From Burkholderia sp. SRS-W-2-2016 (lineage in GTDB: Bacteria > Pseudomonadota > Gammaproteobacteria > Burkholderiales > Burkholderiaceae): 64,000 nt of DNA. The position numbers were made by a program, and so were the translations under genes. The notes beneath the pieces were generated by a model. The model ran no database searches, was not told the origin of the DNA, and saw nothing but the letters and a program-made list of their open reading frames with translations. Location of the stretch: positions 62,001 to 126,000 of the forward strand of contig NZ_MSDV01000074.1 in assembly GCF_001931485.1 (NCBI RefSeq), in the 5' to 3' direction. Shown here piece by piece: positions 1-7,922 of this stretch. Each line of letters opens with the position of its first letter. Position 1 is the stretch's first letter.

Positions 1-356
1 TTGTTTCCGGCGAGCGTCATGCGCGCGATGCCGTCCTCGTCGGCAACGACATGCGTCTTGCCCGCCAGCGCGAGGCTGCGCTCATGTCGAGCCAGATACT
101 CGCCGAGAGTGATCTCGCCGATGTTCATCGGCACGCGGTTCCACGTCGCCCCGTGGCTCGTCGCCGTACGGCCCGTGTAGTACGACATGCGCGACGGACC
201 GCAGACACCCGACGAAACGAATGCGTTATCGAAGCAGACCGAGCGTGCGGCCAGTGCATCGATGTTGCGCGTGCGCAGCCACGGATGACCGTAGCAGCCG
301 AGATGATCGGCGCGTAACTGGTCGCACATGATGAACAGCACGTTGCGGGCGGTCAT
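1..356 (-). CDS. Sulfatase-family hydrolase, N-terminal part (runs off the left edge)
   Basis: Alkaline-phosphatase-superfamily sulfatase; members hydrolyse sulfate esters or phosphonate/phosphate monoesters using a formylglycine made from Cys or Ser. The translated N-terminus starts MTARNVLFIMCDQLRADHLG, with the metal-site Asp at residue 12, and carries the sulfatase signature C-G-P-S-R at residues 52-56, so Cys52 would be the formylglycine precursor. About 118 residues are present; the C-terminal three quarters lie outside the window. ATG at 356 was chosen because the family N-terminus begins there. A MarR-type palindrome lies 75 bp upstream of the start. Choline-sulfatase, arylsulfatase and phosphonate monoesterase cannot be separated from this fragment. 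Confidence 0.85.
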   Translation of the reverse strand, partial: MTARNVLFIMCDQLRADHLGCYGHPWLRTRNIDALAARSVCFDNAFVSSGVCGPSRMSYYTGRTATSHGATWNRVPMNIGEITLGEYLARHERSLALAGKTHVVADEDGIARMTLAGN

Positions 357-430
357 GAAATAAGTCTCCTCGAATCTGTGCGTTGCATCGATGTGATGCC
401 TGGCGCAGATCGTAGGAGAGGACGAGACCG

Positions 431-443
431 TTAACCAAGTTCA
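431..443. promoter_or_regulatory. Probable MarR operator in front of the sulfatase gene
   Basis: TTAACCAAGTTCA is an imperfect palindrome (TTAAC-N3-GTTcA) overlapping the marR stop codon and lying 75 bp upstream of the sulfatase start. It shares the 11-mer AACTTGGTTAA (reverse strand) with the perfect copy at 1023-1035. Two copies at the two relevant promoter regions suggest one regulator controls both. Binding is inferred. Confidence 0.5.
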
Positions 444-959
444 GCGTTTGCGCTGCGCCATGAACTGCGCTTTTTCGCGCTCCGACAGTTTGAGTGCGCG
501 TTCCTCGAGTTTTTGTAGCAGCGCATCGAGCGCATGCGCTTCGTCGTCGGACAGACACGACGCCAGCTCGCGATTGAACTCCACGCCCAGTTGCAGGCCA
601 CGTGCGTAGACGGCCTGGCCTTTCTCGCTCAGTACCAGTTCGATCGAGCGCGTGTCGTCGCGATTGCGCACCTTGCGCACGAGTCCTTCGTCCGCCAGCG
701 CGGAAACAGTGCGGCTCGCGAGAACCGCGCTCACGTTGAGCCGCGCGGCGAGTGCGCCCGAGGTCATTCCCGGCTGGTCGTGAATGATGCCGAGCACACG
801 CAGGTCGCGCCGGCTGATGTCGAGTTCACGCTCGTAGAGCCAGCCGGGGCCGTCGGCCGCCGCCACGGCGACGCGGCGCAGGCGCAGCACGAGAAAGTCG
901 TCGATCGTCTGCGGCTCGATGAGACGCGACGGTGCTGCGGGCGAAGCGGAATCGGTCAT
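441..959 (-). CDS. MarR-family transcriptional regulator
   Basis: 172-residue winged-helix repressor-type protein. The recognition region spans about residues 64-96 (MTSGALAARLNVSAVLASRT) and the wing carries the MarR hallmark R-N-R-D-D-T-R-S at 98-105. MarR proteins usually release DNA on binding a small aromatic or anionic ligand. It is divergent from the MFS gene (157 bp between starts) and lies 84 bp upstream of the sulfatase gene on the same strand. Identical palindromes sit in both gaps, so it probably controls the transporter and the sulfatase and represses itself. The ligand is unknown; the substrate of the linked pathway is a natural guess. Confidence 0.85.
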   Translation of the reverse strand: MTDSASPAAPSRLIEPQTIDDFLVLRLRRVAVAAADGPGWLYERELDISRRDLRVLGIIHDQPGMTSGALAARLNVSAVLASRTVSALADEGLVRKVRNRDDTRSIELVLSEKGQAVYARGLQLGVEFNRELASCLSDDEAHALDALLQKLEERALKLSEREKAQFMAQRKR

Positions 960-1022
960 GGCGAAGAAGGCTTTTTGTCGTGACGCCGGGGAACACGCAC
1001 CCCAGGGTATTCGATACGACCT

Positions 1023-1035
1023 TTAACTTGGTTAA
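1023..1035. promoter_or_regulatory. Probable MarR operator between marR and the MFS gene
   Basis: TTAACTTGGTTAA is a perfect palindrome with five-base arms and a three-base centre, in the divergent marR/MFS intergenic region. The same core occurs at 431-443 ahead of the sulfatase. Size and placement suit a MarR dimer site that controls both directions. Confidence 0.6.
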
Positions 1036-1115
1036 GGAAAAACACGCATCGTATCCTGCCCTCCACATTGCATCGAGTTCGTGCTGCGCACAATTCGCTA
1101 AAACCTGGAGACGAC

Positions 1116-2459
1116 ATGATCCCGAGAGTAGAACCCCATGACCCCAAGCGCGCCGCGCTGCTCTATCGACGGGTCGCGCGGCGGCTCGTGACCTTTCTGT
1201 TCGTCTGTTATGTGGTGAATTTCATCGACCGTGTGAACATCAGCTTCGCGAAGCTGCAATTCCTGCAGAGCCTGCAGTTGAGCGAAGCCGCGTATGGCCT
1301 CGCCGCGGGAATGCTGTTCCTCGGCTATACCGCGTTCGTGATTCCGGGGATGAAGCTGGTGGGCGTGATCGGCGCGCGACGCACGATGTCGTTGCTGATG
1401 TGCGCGTGGGGCATCTGCACCGTGTTGCTCGCGTTTGCCACAACGAAGCACGAATTCTACGTGATGCGTTTTTTGATCGGCGCGAGCGAAGCGGCCTTCG
1501 CGCCATGCGTGATTCTCTATCTCACGTACTGGTTCCCGCACCGTCTGCGCGGACAGATGATGAGCCTCTTCGAAATCAGCCCTACCATTGCCGGCATTAT
1601 CGGCGGCCCATTGGCGGGCTGGATTCTGCAGAACTTCGGTCACGGCACGTCGCTCGAAGGCTGGCAATGGCTGTTCGTGCTCGAAGGCGTGCCGTCTGTA
1701 GCGCTGGGCGTGATGGCGTGGTGGTGGCTCGCCGAACGTCCGGCCAACGCGCGCTGGCTGAACGCCGATGAAGCGCGCTTTATCGCGGCGGACGTGCAGG
1801 CGAGCCTGGGCACAATCGCACGTCAGAGCGCGAGTTTCATGGAGGTGGCACGCGACCCGCGCGTCTATGGATTCGCGTACGTGTACTTCGCGATCTTCTG
1901 GTGCCTTAACGTCTTCGGTACGTGGACGCCCACTTTGCTGCGCAGCGCGGGCCTCACGACACCGCTCGAGATCGGCATTTATAGCAGCGTGATTTCGCTG
2001 GTGAGCGCGGTGGGTGCTTACCTGATGTCGCTACATTCGGACCGCCGGCTCGAGCGTTTCTGGCACATCGTCGTTGGTGCGGTCCTCACGATCGTGGCCT
2101 TCGTCATGCTGCCGATGTTCCCGAACAGTCCCATCGCGAGCGCGTCTGTGCTGTGTCTCGGCTCGGTAGGGATCTTCACGGCACTGAGCCTGTTCTGGAC
2201 CACGCCGACCATCTGCTTCGCCGAGCACGCCGCGCGTCACGCGCTCGCGATCATGGCGAGCCTCGGGTCGATCGGCGGGTTTCTCAGTTCGACCGTCACG
2301 GGCTGGCTCAAAACGCAGAGCGGCAATCTCGACAGCGCGCTCGGCGTAGCCGCCATCGTGCTCGCCACGGGGATGATCGCCCTGCGCCTCGTTCTGCCCA
2401 ACACGCCGCGCGAGCACGCGCCGCTCGAATCCGTCGTAGCCGGGTCGAGCCCGGACTAG
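1116..2459 (+). CDS. MFS transporter, anion:cation symporter (ACS) type
   Basis: 447-residue, 12-helix major facilitator protein of the inner membrane. The first helix carries the FIDRVNISFA motif typical of the ACS family, whose members take up organic anions such as phthalate, tartrate, glucarate or pantothenate with protons. ATG at 1116 is preceded by CTGGAG at a good distance; an in-frame upstream ATG at 1068 has no ribosome site and would add a non-hydrophobic leader. It is divergent from marR and followed 148 bp later by a porin, giving outer- and inner-membrane uptake next to a hydrolase. A sulfated or phosphorylated organic anion is a reasonable but unproven substrate. Confidence 0.85.
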   Translation: MIPRVEPHDPKRAALLYRRVARRLVTFLFVCYVVNFIDRVNISFAKLQFLQSLQLSEAAYGLAAGMLFLGYTAFVIPGMKLVGVIGARRTMSLLMCAWGICTVLLAFATTKHEFYVMRFLIGASEAAFAPCVILYLTYWFPHRLRGQMMSLFEISPTIAGIIGGPLAGWILQNFGHGTSLEGWQWLFVLEGVPSVALGVMAWWWLAERPANARWLNADEARFIAADVQASLGTIARQSASFMEVARDPRVYGFAYVYFAIFWCLNVFGTWTPTLLRSAGLTTPLEIGIYSSVISLVSAVGAYLMSLHSDRRLERFWHIVVGAVLTIVAFVMLPMFPNSPIASASVLCLGSVGIFTALSLFWTTPTICFAEHAARHALAIMASLGSIGGFLSSTVTGWLKTQSGNLDSALGVAAIVLATGMIALRLVLPNTPREHAPLESVVAGSSPD

Positions 2460-2540
2460 CGGACGAGGCGCGGCGAAGCACGACGCGGAAAACAGCGCGC
2501 GCGCACCTTCCTTCAAAACCACGCATGAAATTGCAGCGCC

Positions 2541-2564
2541 GGGGCTTTCCGTACGGAAAGTCCC
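2541..2564. promoter_or_regulatory. Perfect 16-bp palindrome ahead of the porin gene
   Basis: CTTTCCGTACGGAAAG at 2545-2560 is a perfect palindrome flanked by GGGG and TCCC, so pairing extends further. It sits between the MFS stop and the porin start (43 bp upstream of the ATG). No T-tract follows, so an operator is more likely than a terminator. Confidence 0.45.
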
Positions 2565-2607
2565 GTGCGGCCGCACGCCATCTAATAACAGCAAACTGGA
2601 GACATTC

Positions 2608-3792
2608 ATGTGGAAGACCCTTGCCGTCGCTGGCCTGCTTTGTGCGGGGCCGATGCAATACGTTCATGCGCAAAGCTCGATCGCGTTGTACGGCATCGTG
2701 GACACCGGCATCGCGTACACGAACACCGCGGCGTCGAGTATCAGCGCGGCGGGCGCGAGCCGCGTGTCGGCCGTGACCGGCTTCGGTGCCGGCGACCGTT
2801 TTGGCTTGACGGGCAGTGAAGACCTCGGCGGCGGTACGCGCGCTGTCTTCACGCTCGAAAACGGTTTTAGCGGCTTGACGGGCGCCGCACTGCAAGGCGG
2901 CCGGATGTTCGGTCGCCAGGCGTTCGTCGGACTCGACACGGCGCGCTACGGACGCGTCACGCTCGGTCGGCAATACGACATCAGCTATGACTACCTGTCG
3001 CCGTTCCTCGCGTGGCAGACGTTCGGCAGCATCTATGGCGCCCATATCGGCGACGTCGATAACACCTTCGACACCTTCCGGCTCGACAACACGGTGAAAT
3101 ACCAGGTGTCCCCGATCGAAGGTCTGCGCGCGGGCGCGATCTACGCGTTCAGCAATCAGGCGGGCGGCGCGCCGGACACGGGCTTCGCGAACAATCGCGC
3201 GTACAGTCTGGGCCTTTCGTGGAAGTCGAACGGTTGGCAGGCGGCGCTCACGTGGCTGCATCTGGATAACCCTTCGTCGTCGACTTCGGGCAGCAACCCG
3301 GGTGGTGCAGTCGGTGGCGAATACACGAACGCGACGAGCATCTTCTACAACACCGGATTTGTGACCCGCCAGAATGTCTACGGCGCTGCGATCGGCTATG
3401 CGACGCAGCACGCTGTGTTCAACTTCGTCTTCACCGACACGTTGCTCGATTACGCTGGCGCCGGCAGCCTCGGCGTGCGCAACTACGAAGTCAACACGCG
3501 TTACTACGTGACGCCGGCGTTGATGCTCGGCGCGGGATATATCTTCACGGATGGCTCGGGCTTCGTGGGCACCGGCGCGAAGGCGTTCGCGCGCGGCGAT
3601 CATCCCCAATGGCATCAACTGGATCTCGGCGCGATGTATCTGCTTTCGAAGCGCACGGATTTGCACGTCTCCGTGCTCTATCAGCGCGCGGCCGCCGATG
3701 CCGATACCGTGGCGCTTAACGTGCTTGGGCCGGGTGGTGAAGGGCGCACGGTTCAGGTGGGAGTGGTCGCCGGGTTGCGGCACAGGTTCTAG
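2608..3792 (+). CDS. Gram-negative porin, OmpC-like
   Basis: 394-residue trimeric beta-barrel porin of the outer membrane. A 21-residue signal peptide ends VHA, followed by mature QSSIALYGIVDTG, the usual start of Burkholderiaceae general porins. The sequence has the conserved FGLTGSEDLGGGTRAVFTLE and GRQAFVGL segments and ends in an aromatic beta-signal, GLRHRF. CTGGAG precedes the ATG. It is co-directional with the ACS transporter and may supply its substrate to the periplasm. Its Ala and Gly codons follow the GC-rich local average, unlike the porin at 43287, which suggests lower or conditional expression. Confidence 0.9.
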   Translation: MWKTLAVAGLLCAGPMQYVHAQSSIALYGIVDTGIAYTNTAASSISAAGASRVSAVTGFGAGDRFGLTGSEDLGGGTRAVFTLENGFSGLTGAALQGGRMFGRQAFVGLDTARYGRVTLGRQYDISYDYLSPFLAWQTFGSIYGAHIGDVDNTFDTFRLDNTVKYQVSPIEGLRAGAIYAFSNQAGGAPDTGFANNRAYSLGLSWKSNGWQAALTWLHLDNPSSSTSGSNPGGAVGGEYTNATSIFYNTGFVTRQNVYGAAIGYATQHAVFNFVFTDTLLDYAGAGSLGVRNYEVNTRYYVTPALMLGAGYIFTDGSGFVGTGAKAFARGDHPQWHQLDLGAMYLLSKRTDLHVSVLYQRAAADADTVALNVLGPGGEGRTVQVGVVAGLRHRF

Positions 3793-3941
3793 GATCGAGA
3801 TCGCCGCAAGTAGCCTGGTGCGCGCTCACCAGCATAGTGCTGGGTTTGCGGCGCGTAGTTCGATCTGATAACCAGGAAGACGATTCCCTCGTAGCACTGC
3901 TATGGTTGGACAATCTCCGCGACTCGATGAAAGGTGACCGA

Positions 3942-4364
3942 ATGAAACCCAGAATCAGTGTGCTGACCATCGGTGTAGACGATCTGGAGCGCGCCCTGCA
4001 GTTTTACCGGGACGGCTTGGGATTGGCGACCGAGGGCGTCATCGGAAGGGAATTCGAACATGGCGCGGTCGCGTTCTTCGACCTTCAGGCCGGACTCAAA
4101 CTGGCGCTCTTCGCCCGCGCCGACATTGCGCACGACGCCGGCTTGCCGGTTTCCGCACGCAGCGCGACGGAATTCACCATTGGCCACAACGTTGGCAGTA
4201 CGGACGAAGTCGATCAGGCGATGCAGCAAGCGGTCGCTGCGGGAGCACGGCTCGTGAAGGCCGCGGGGAAAACTTTTTGGGGCGGCTATGCCGGATATTT
4301 TCAGGACCCCGATGGGCATCTGTGGGAGGTTGTGTTCAATCCCGCGTTTGTTCCGGAGGACTGA
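3942..4364 (+). CDS. VOC / glyoxalase-fold protein
   Basis: 140-residue single-chain vicinal oxygen chelate protein with two beta-alpha-beta-beta-beta modules. The N-terminal module reads ISVLTIGVDDLERALQFYRD and the C-terminal part has the typical GYFQDPDGHLWEVVFNP ending. These proteins bind a metal and act as glyoxalases, dioxygenases or resistance proteins; here the substrate cannot be assigned. ATG at 3942 was preferred over an in-frame ATG at 3927 because AAGGTGA lies just upstream and the family begins there. It stands alone between the porin and modE, with no sign of an operon. Confidence 0.8.
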   Translation: MKPRISVLTIGVDDLERALQFYRDGLGLATEGVIGREFEHGAVAFFDLQAGLKLALFARADIAHDAGLPVSARSATEFTIGHNVGSTDEVDQAMQQAVAAGARLVKAAGKTFWGGYAGYFQDPDGHLWEVVFNPAFVPED

Positions 4365-4529
4365 ATGTTGGCCGTTGATCTCTAAACTTTCCCCCACCGC
4401 CACCGAGCCGGCTCCCCCTCAGCCAGCACACCGCCACGAACGCTTTGGACGATCATGAAGGTAGTCAGCGCGGCAACGACGCATCGTTCATCCCCGGCCG
4501 GAGCCCGCAGCCGGCCGGCATCGCGTCGC

Positions 4530-4535
4530 TATAAT
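4530..4535 (+). promoter_or_regulatory. Probable -10 element of the modE promoter
   Basis: A perfect TATAAT lies 47 bp before the modE start. It sits inside CGCTATAAT, which contains one ModE-type half-site (CGCTATA), so autoregulation is possible. No convincing -35 hexamer was seen. Confidence 0.45.
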
Positions 4536-4582
4536 GATCCGTCCCCCGTTCCTCCCGCCACCCCGCCCCGAGCGCTCCAACC

Positions 4583-5428
4583 ATGACCACCGAACCAACC
4601 GATCCCACCGACCCGCCCCACGACCACCTTGAACTCGGCGGCTCAGTCTGGTTCCAGGCCGGCACGCAGACGCTCGGCGGCGCGGCGCGCATCGCGCTGC
4701 TCGCGGCGATCGGCGACACCGGCTCGATCACGAGCGCGGCGAAGGCGGTGGGGATGAGCTACAAGGGCGCGTGGGACGCCATCGATACGATGAACAACCT
4801 CGCCGGCGAGCCGCTCGTCGTGCGGCTGACCGGCGGCAAGGGCGGCGGCGGCACCACGCTGACGCCGCGCGCGGTCAAGCTGATCGACACGTTTCGCGCG
4901 GTCGAGCGCGAACATCGGCGCTTTCTCGAACGCGCGGGCGCGGCGATCGAAGGCTTTGCGAACGACTGGGATCTGATCGGCCGCATCGGCGTGAAAACGA
5001 GCGCGCGCAATCAGTTCTACGGCAAGGTGTCGGCGCTCACGCGCGGCAGCGTCAACGACGAAGTGTCGCTCGCGCTGCCCGGCGGCCAGACCATCGTCGC
5101 GGTCGTCACGCACGAGAGCACCGAGGCGCTCGGGCTCGCCGAAGGTGTCGCGGCGTTTGCGCTGATCAAGGCGTCGTGGGTGGTGCTGCTGGTCGATCGC
5201 GAAGACGGCGCGCCGCTCAAGCTGTCCGCGCGCAATCAGTTGCGCGGGATCGTGCAGAGCGTGAAGCACGGCGCGGTGAATGCGGAGGTGTCGCTAGGTC
5301 TCGAAGGCGGCGCGGTGATCACCGCGGTCGTCACCAACGAAAGCGTCGAAACGCTTGGCTTGCAACAAGGCGCGAACGCGGTCGCCGCGTTCAAGGCATC
5401 GAGCGTGATACTCGGCGTGAAGGATTGA
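4583..5428 (+). CDS. modE: Molybdate-responsive transcriptional regulator ModE
   Basis: 281-residue cytoplasmic regulator. The N-terminus (about residues 25-120) is the ModE winged helix with GSITSAAKAVGMSYKGAWDA as helix-turn-helix; two C-terminal Mop/TOBE repeats follow, starting SARNQFYGKV (about 138) and SARNQLRGIV (about 213), which bind molybdate. Loaded ModE normally represses the molybdate ABC transporter. The gene converges on modCBA, and a ModE-like inverted repeat lies upstream of modA, fitting that loop. A TATAAT lies 47 bp upstream. The sequence GGKGGGGT after the helix-turn-helix matches the usual ModE loop. Length is close to E. coli ModE. Confidence 0.95.
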   Translation: MTTEPTDPTDPPHDHLELGGSVWFQAGTQTLGGAARIALLAAIGDTGSITSAAKAVGMSYKGAWDAIDTMNNLAGEPLVVRLTGGKGGGGTTLTPRAVKLIDTFRAVEREHRRFLERAGAAIEGFANDWDLIGRIGVKTSARNQFYGKVSALTRGSVNDEVSLALPGGQTIVAVVTHESTEALGLAEGVAAFALIKASWVVLLVDREDGAPLKLSARNQLRGIVQSVKHGAVNAEVSLGLEGGAVITAVVTNESVETLGLQQGANAVAAFKASSVILGVKD

Positions 5429-5480
5429 GCGCCGCCGGCGCGTTGAACGAGCTACGGCCAGCCTCGCGGGCCGCACCCAC

Positions 5481-6191
5481 TCAACGCGGCGACGCCTCGC
5501 TGCGCGCATACCCCGCGAACGGCTGATCTTCGCGCACCTGGCCGTCGTTGACCTGCACGACCTGATCGCCGAACGCGGCGACATCGTCGGGATCGTGCGT
5601 AATCAGCACCATCGGAATATCGAGGCGCGTTTGCAGGTCCGACAGCTCGCGCCGCATGCGCTGGCGCAACGCGCTGTCGAGTGCGGAAAACGGTTCGTCG
5701 AGCAGCAGCAGGCGCGGTTGCGACACCAGAGCTCGCGCCAGTGCCACCCGTTGCTTCTGCCCGCCGGACAACTGCGCCGGGTGATTGCCCGCGACGCCCC
5801 GCAACTCCAGCGCATCGAGCCAGTAATCGACCTGCGGATGCGTGCCGCGCGCGCGCGGATTGAACCAGCCCTGGCGCAACCCGAAGCCGATGTTCTGGCG
5901 CACGTTCAGATGCGGAAACAGCGCGTAGTCCTGAAACAGATAGGCGATCTTGCGCGCCTGCGGCTTCAGATCGATGCCGCTCGCGCTGTCGAACAGCGTG
6001 GCGCCGTGCAGCGTGATCGACCCTTCGTCGGGCCGCAGCAGCCCGGCGATCGCCTGCAAGGTCAGGCTCTTGCCCGCGCCGGACGGCCCGAACAGCACGA
6101 GCCGCTGGGTGTTCGCGCTGAACGCGACATCGAGTGTGAAGCGCCGCTCGGCGCTGGCGAAGGTTTTGCGGATCGCGACGTTGAGCGGCAT
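5481..6191 (-). CDS. modC: Molybdate ABC transporter ATPase ModC, short form
   Basis: 236-residue ABC ATPase that drives ModAB molybdate import. Walker A GPSGAGKS (about 35-42), signature LSGGQKQRVALARAL and Walker B LLLLDEPFSALD are intact. Classical ModC is about 350 residues with a C-terminal Mop domain that senses molybdate; this protein ends about 30 residues after the LITHDPDD switch and lacks that domain. The stop is clean, with no Mop-like sequence after it, so this looks like a natural short form rather than a frameshift. Its start lies one base after the modB stop, so it is the third gene of modABC. Confidence 0.92.
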   Translation of the reverse strand: MPLNVAIRKTFASAERRFTLDVAFSANTQRLVLFGPSGAGKSLTLQAIAGLLRPDEGSITLHGATLFDSASGIDLKPQARKIAYLFQDYALFPHLNVRQNIGFGLRQGWFNPRARGTHPQVDYWLDALELRGVAGNHPAQLSGGQKQRVALARALVSQPRLLLLDEPFSALDSALRQRMRRELSDLQTRLDIPMVLITHDPDDVAAFGDQVVQVNDGQVREDQPFAGYARSEASPR

Positions 6192-6192
6192 G

Positions 6193-6867
6193 TCAGCGGG
6201 ACCTCAGAAGCGTGTGCTGCGGCACGAGGCGCCCCGCGAGCAGCAGGATCGTCACGCACGTGACCGAGGTCACCAGCACGAGGAAGTTCGCGGTGCTGTC
6301 GTCGCCGGCCTGCACCGCCGAGTAGACCGCGACCGACAGCGTCTGCGTGCGGCCCGGCAGGTTGCCGGCGATCATCAGCGTCGCGCCGAATTCGCCGAGC
6401 GCGCGGGCGAACGCGAGCAGGCCGCCGGCCAGGATGCCGCGCGCGGCGAGCGGCAGCGTCACGCGGAAAAACACCGCGGTTTCGCTGACGCCGAGCGTGC
6501 GCGCCGCGTGTTCGAGCTGCGGATCGACGCCTTCAAAAGCGGCGCGCGCCGACTTCAGCACCAGCGGAAACGCGACCACCGTCGACGCGATCACCGCGCC
6601 CTGCCACGTGAACACGAGCTGGATATCGAAGCGGTCGAGCCAGGCGCCGATCACGCCGCGTCGGCCGAGCAGCACCAGCAGGTAGTAGCCGAGCACGGTC
6701 GGCGGCAGCACCAGCGGCAGCATCAGCAGCGAGTCGATCACGTCGCGCGCGGCGGAGCGCCAGCGCGACAGACCGAGCGCCGCCGCGACGCCGAGCACGA
6801 GATTGAGCGCGGTCGCCCAGCCCGCCACTTTCAGCGACAGCAGCAGCGGAACCCAGGCCTCTTGCAT
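6193..6867 (-). CDS. modB: Molybdate ABC transporter permease ModB
   Basis: 224-residue inner-membrane permease with about five helices. The cytoplasmic EAA loop, which docks the ATPase, is visible as LEHAARTLGVSETAVFFRVTLP. Early VLPPTVLGYYLL and late ALGEFGATLMIAGN segments are typical of ModB. It is the middle gene of modABC, 35 bp after modA and one base before modC. It forms the channel of the ModB2C2 importer that receives molybdate from ModA. Confidence 0.95.
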   Translation of the reverse strand: MQEAWVPLLLSLKVAGWATALNLVLGVAAALGLSRWRSAARDVIDSLLMLPLVLPPTVLGYYLLVLLGRRGVIGAWLDRFDIQLVFTWQGAVIASTVVAFPLVLKSARAAFEGVDPQLEHAARTLGVSETAVFFRVTLPLAARGILAGGLLAFARALGEFGATLMIAGNLPGRTQTLSVAVYSAVQAGDDSTANFLVLVTSVTCVTILLLAGRLVPQHTLLRSR

Positions 6868-6902
6868 GACGGTGTGCCTCTTCTATGAATCAGTGCTGTG
6901 GA

Positions 6903-7676
6903 TCAGTGCGCGGGCTTGAAGCCGTACTTCGCGAGCACCGCCTGGCCGGCCGGCGACAGCACGAAATCGACGAACGCCTGCGCGTCGGCCGCGTGGCGGC
7001 TGCCTTCCACCTGCGCGATCGGATAGGTGATCGCGGTTTGCGTCGGCACGGTCAGCGCGACCTTGACCTTGTCCGGCATGATCGCGGCGTCGGTGCCGAA
7101 CACGAAGCCGGCGTCGACTTCGCCGCGCGCGACGTAGTCGAGGCTCTGGCGCACGTTCGCCGCGAGCACCGCCTTCGCGCTCACCGCGTCCCACACGCCG
7201 GCGGCCTGCAGCGCGCCCTGCGTATAGCGGCCGACCGGCACCGAAGCCGGATCGCCGAACGCGACGCGCTTCACGCTGGCCCCGGTCAGATCGTTGAGAC
7301 TGGCGGGCGCGAAACGGCTGTCGGCGGGCACGATCAGCGCCAGCGAATTGGCCGCGAAGTCGCGCCGCGTGGCCGGCACGATCACTTTTTCCGCGGCGGC
7401 TTTGTCCATCGCCTTCTGATCCGCGGACGCGAACACGTCGGCGGGCGCGCCCTTGACGATCTGCTGCATCAGCACGTCGGACGCGCCGAAGTTCATCAGT
7501 ACCTTGGTGCCCGGGTGCTGCTGCTCGAACGCGTCGCCAACTGCCTTGAACGCGTTGGTCAGGCTGGCGGCGGCGGACACCACGAGTTCATTGGCGTGCG
7601 CATTCACGCTGACGAGAACGGAGACGGCGCTCGCAACGCACAGCGCGTATTGCTTCAGATGGCGGGAAAGTGTCAT
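6903..7676 (-). CDS. modA: Molybdate-binding periplasmic protein ModA
   Basis: 257-residue solute-binding protein with a signal peptide ending NAHA (about residue 28), followed by ELVVSAAASLTNAFKAVGDAFE; the Ser-rich AAASL stretch contributes oxyanion ligands in this family. Conserved FGASDVLMQQI and YLARGEVDAGFV-like segments follow. It captures molybdate (or tungstate) in the periplasm and passes it to ModBC. It is the first gene of the leftward modABC operon, and the ModE-like inverted repeat at 7720-7753 is 44 bp upstream of its ATG. Confidence 0.95.
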   Translation of the reverse strand: MTLSRHLKQYALCVASAVSVLVSVNAHANELVVSAAASLTNAFKAVGDAFEQQHPGTKVLMNFGASDVLMQQIVKGAPADVFASADQKAMDKAAAEKVIVPATRRDFAANSLALIVPADSRFAPASLNDLTGASVKRVAFGDPASVPVGRYTQGALQAAGVWDAVSAKAVLAANVRQSLDYVARGEVDAGFVFGTDAAIMPDKVKVALTVPTQTAITYPIAQVEGSRHAADAQAFVDFVLSPAGQAVLAKYGFKPAH

Positions 7677-7719
7677 GAAGGACCTGAAAAGTCTGACGTG
7701 GACAAAGCTGCGATGTGAA

Positions 7720-7753
7720 ACCGCTATCGTAATATATGCGCGGTTATAGCGGT
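7720..7753. promoter_or_regulatory. Probable ModE operator upstream of modA
   Basis: ACCGCTAT (7720-7727) and ATAGCGGT (7746-7753) form a perfect inverted repeat separated by 18 AT-rich bases. The CGCTAT half-sites and roughly 30-bp span resemble the known E. coli ModE box, CGCTATATA repeated in inverted orientation. It lies where ModE would block the modA promoter. Confidence 0.6.
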
Positions 7754-7780
7754 GAGCGCGACAGATTTTCGGTACGGCAG

Positions 7781-7804
7781 GTCACGCGTCACGCAACGCG
7801 TGAC
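7781..7804. repeat. Nine-base-pair stem-loop between modA and the PAP2 gene
   Basis: GTCACGCGT (7781-7789) and ACGCGTGAC (7796-7804) can pair around a six-base loop. It lies upstream of modA in the gap to the leftward PAP2 gene, whose stop codon is near 7923. No T-tract follows on either strand, so it is a weak terminator candidate or a protein site. Confidence 0.35.
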
Positions 7805-7922
7805 GCGCAAGCTCAGCGGGAAAGAGGATCGAAGAGGGGGAAGTAAGCAGGAGAAAGTCGGCTAACGGCGCGGCAGCGGCCAGCAGGCCGCCCGGCCGCT
7901 AGCCATTGAGCCGCTTAGCCGC

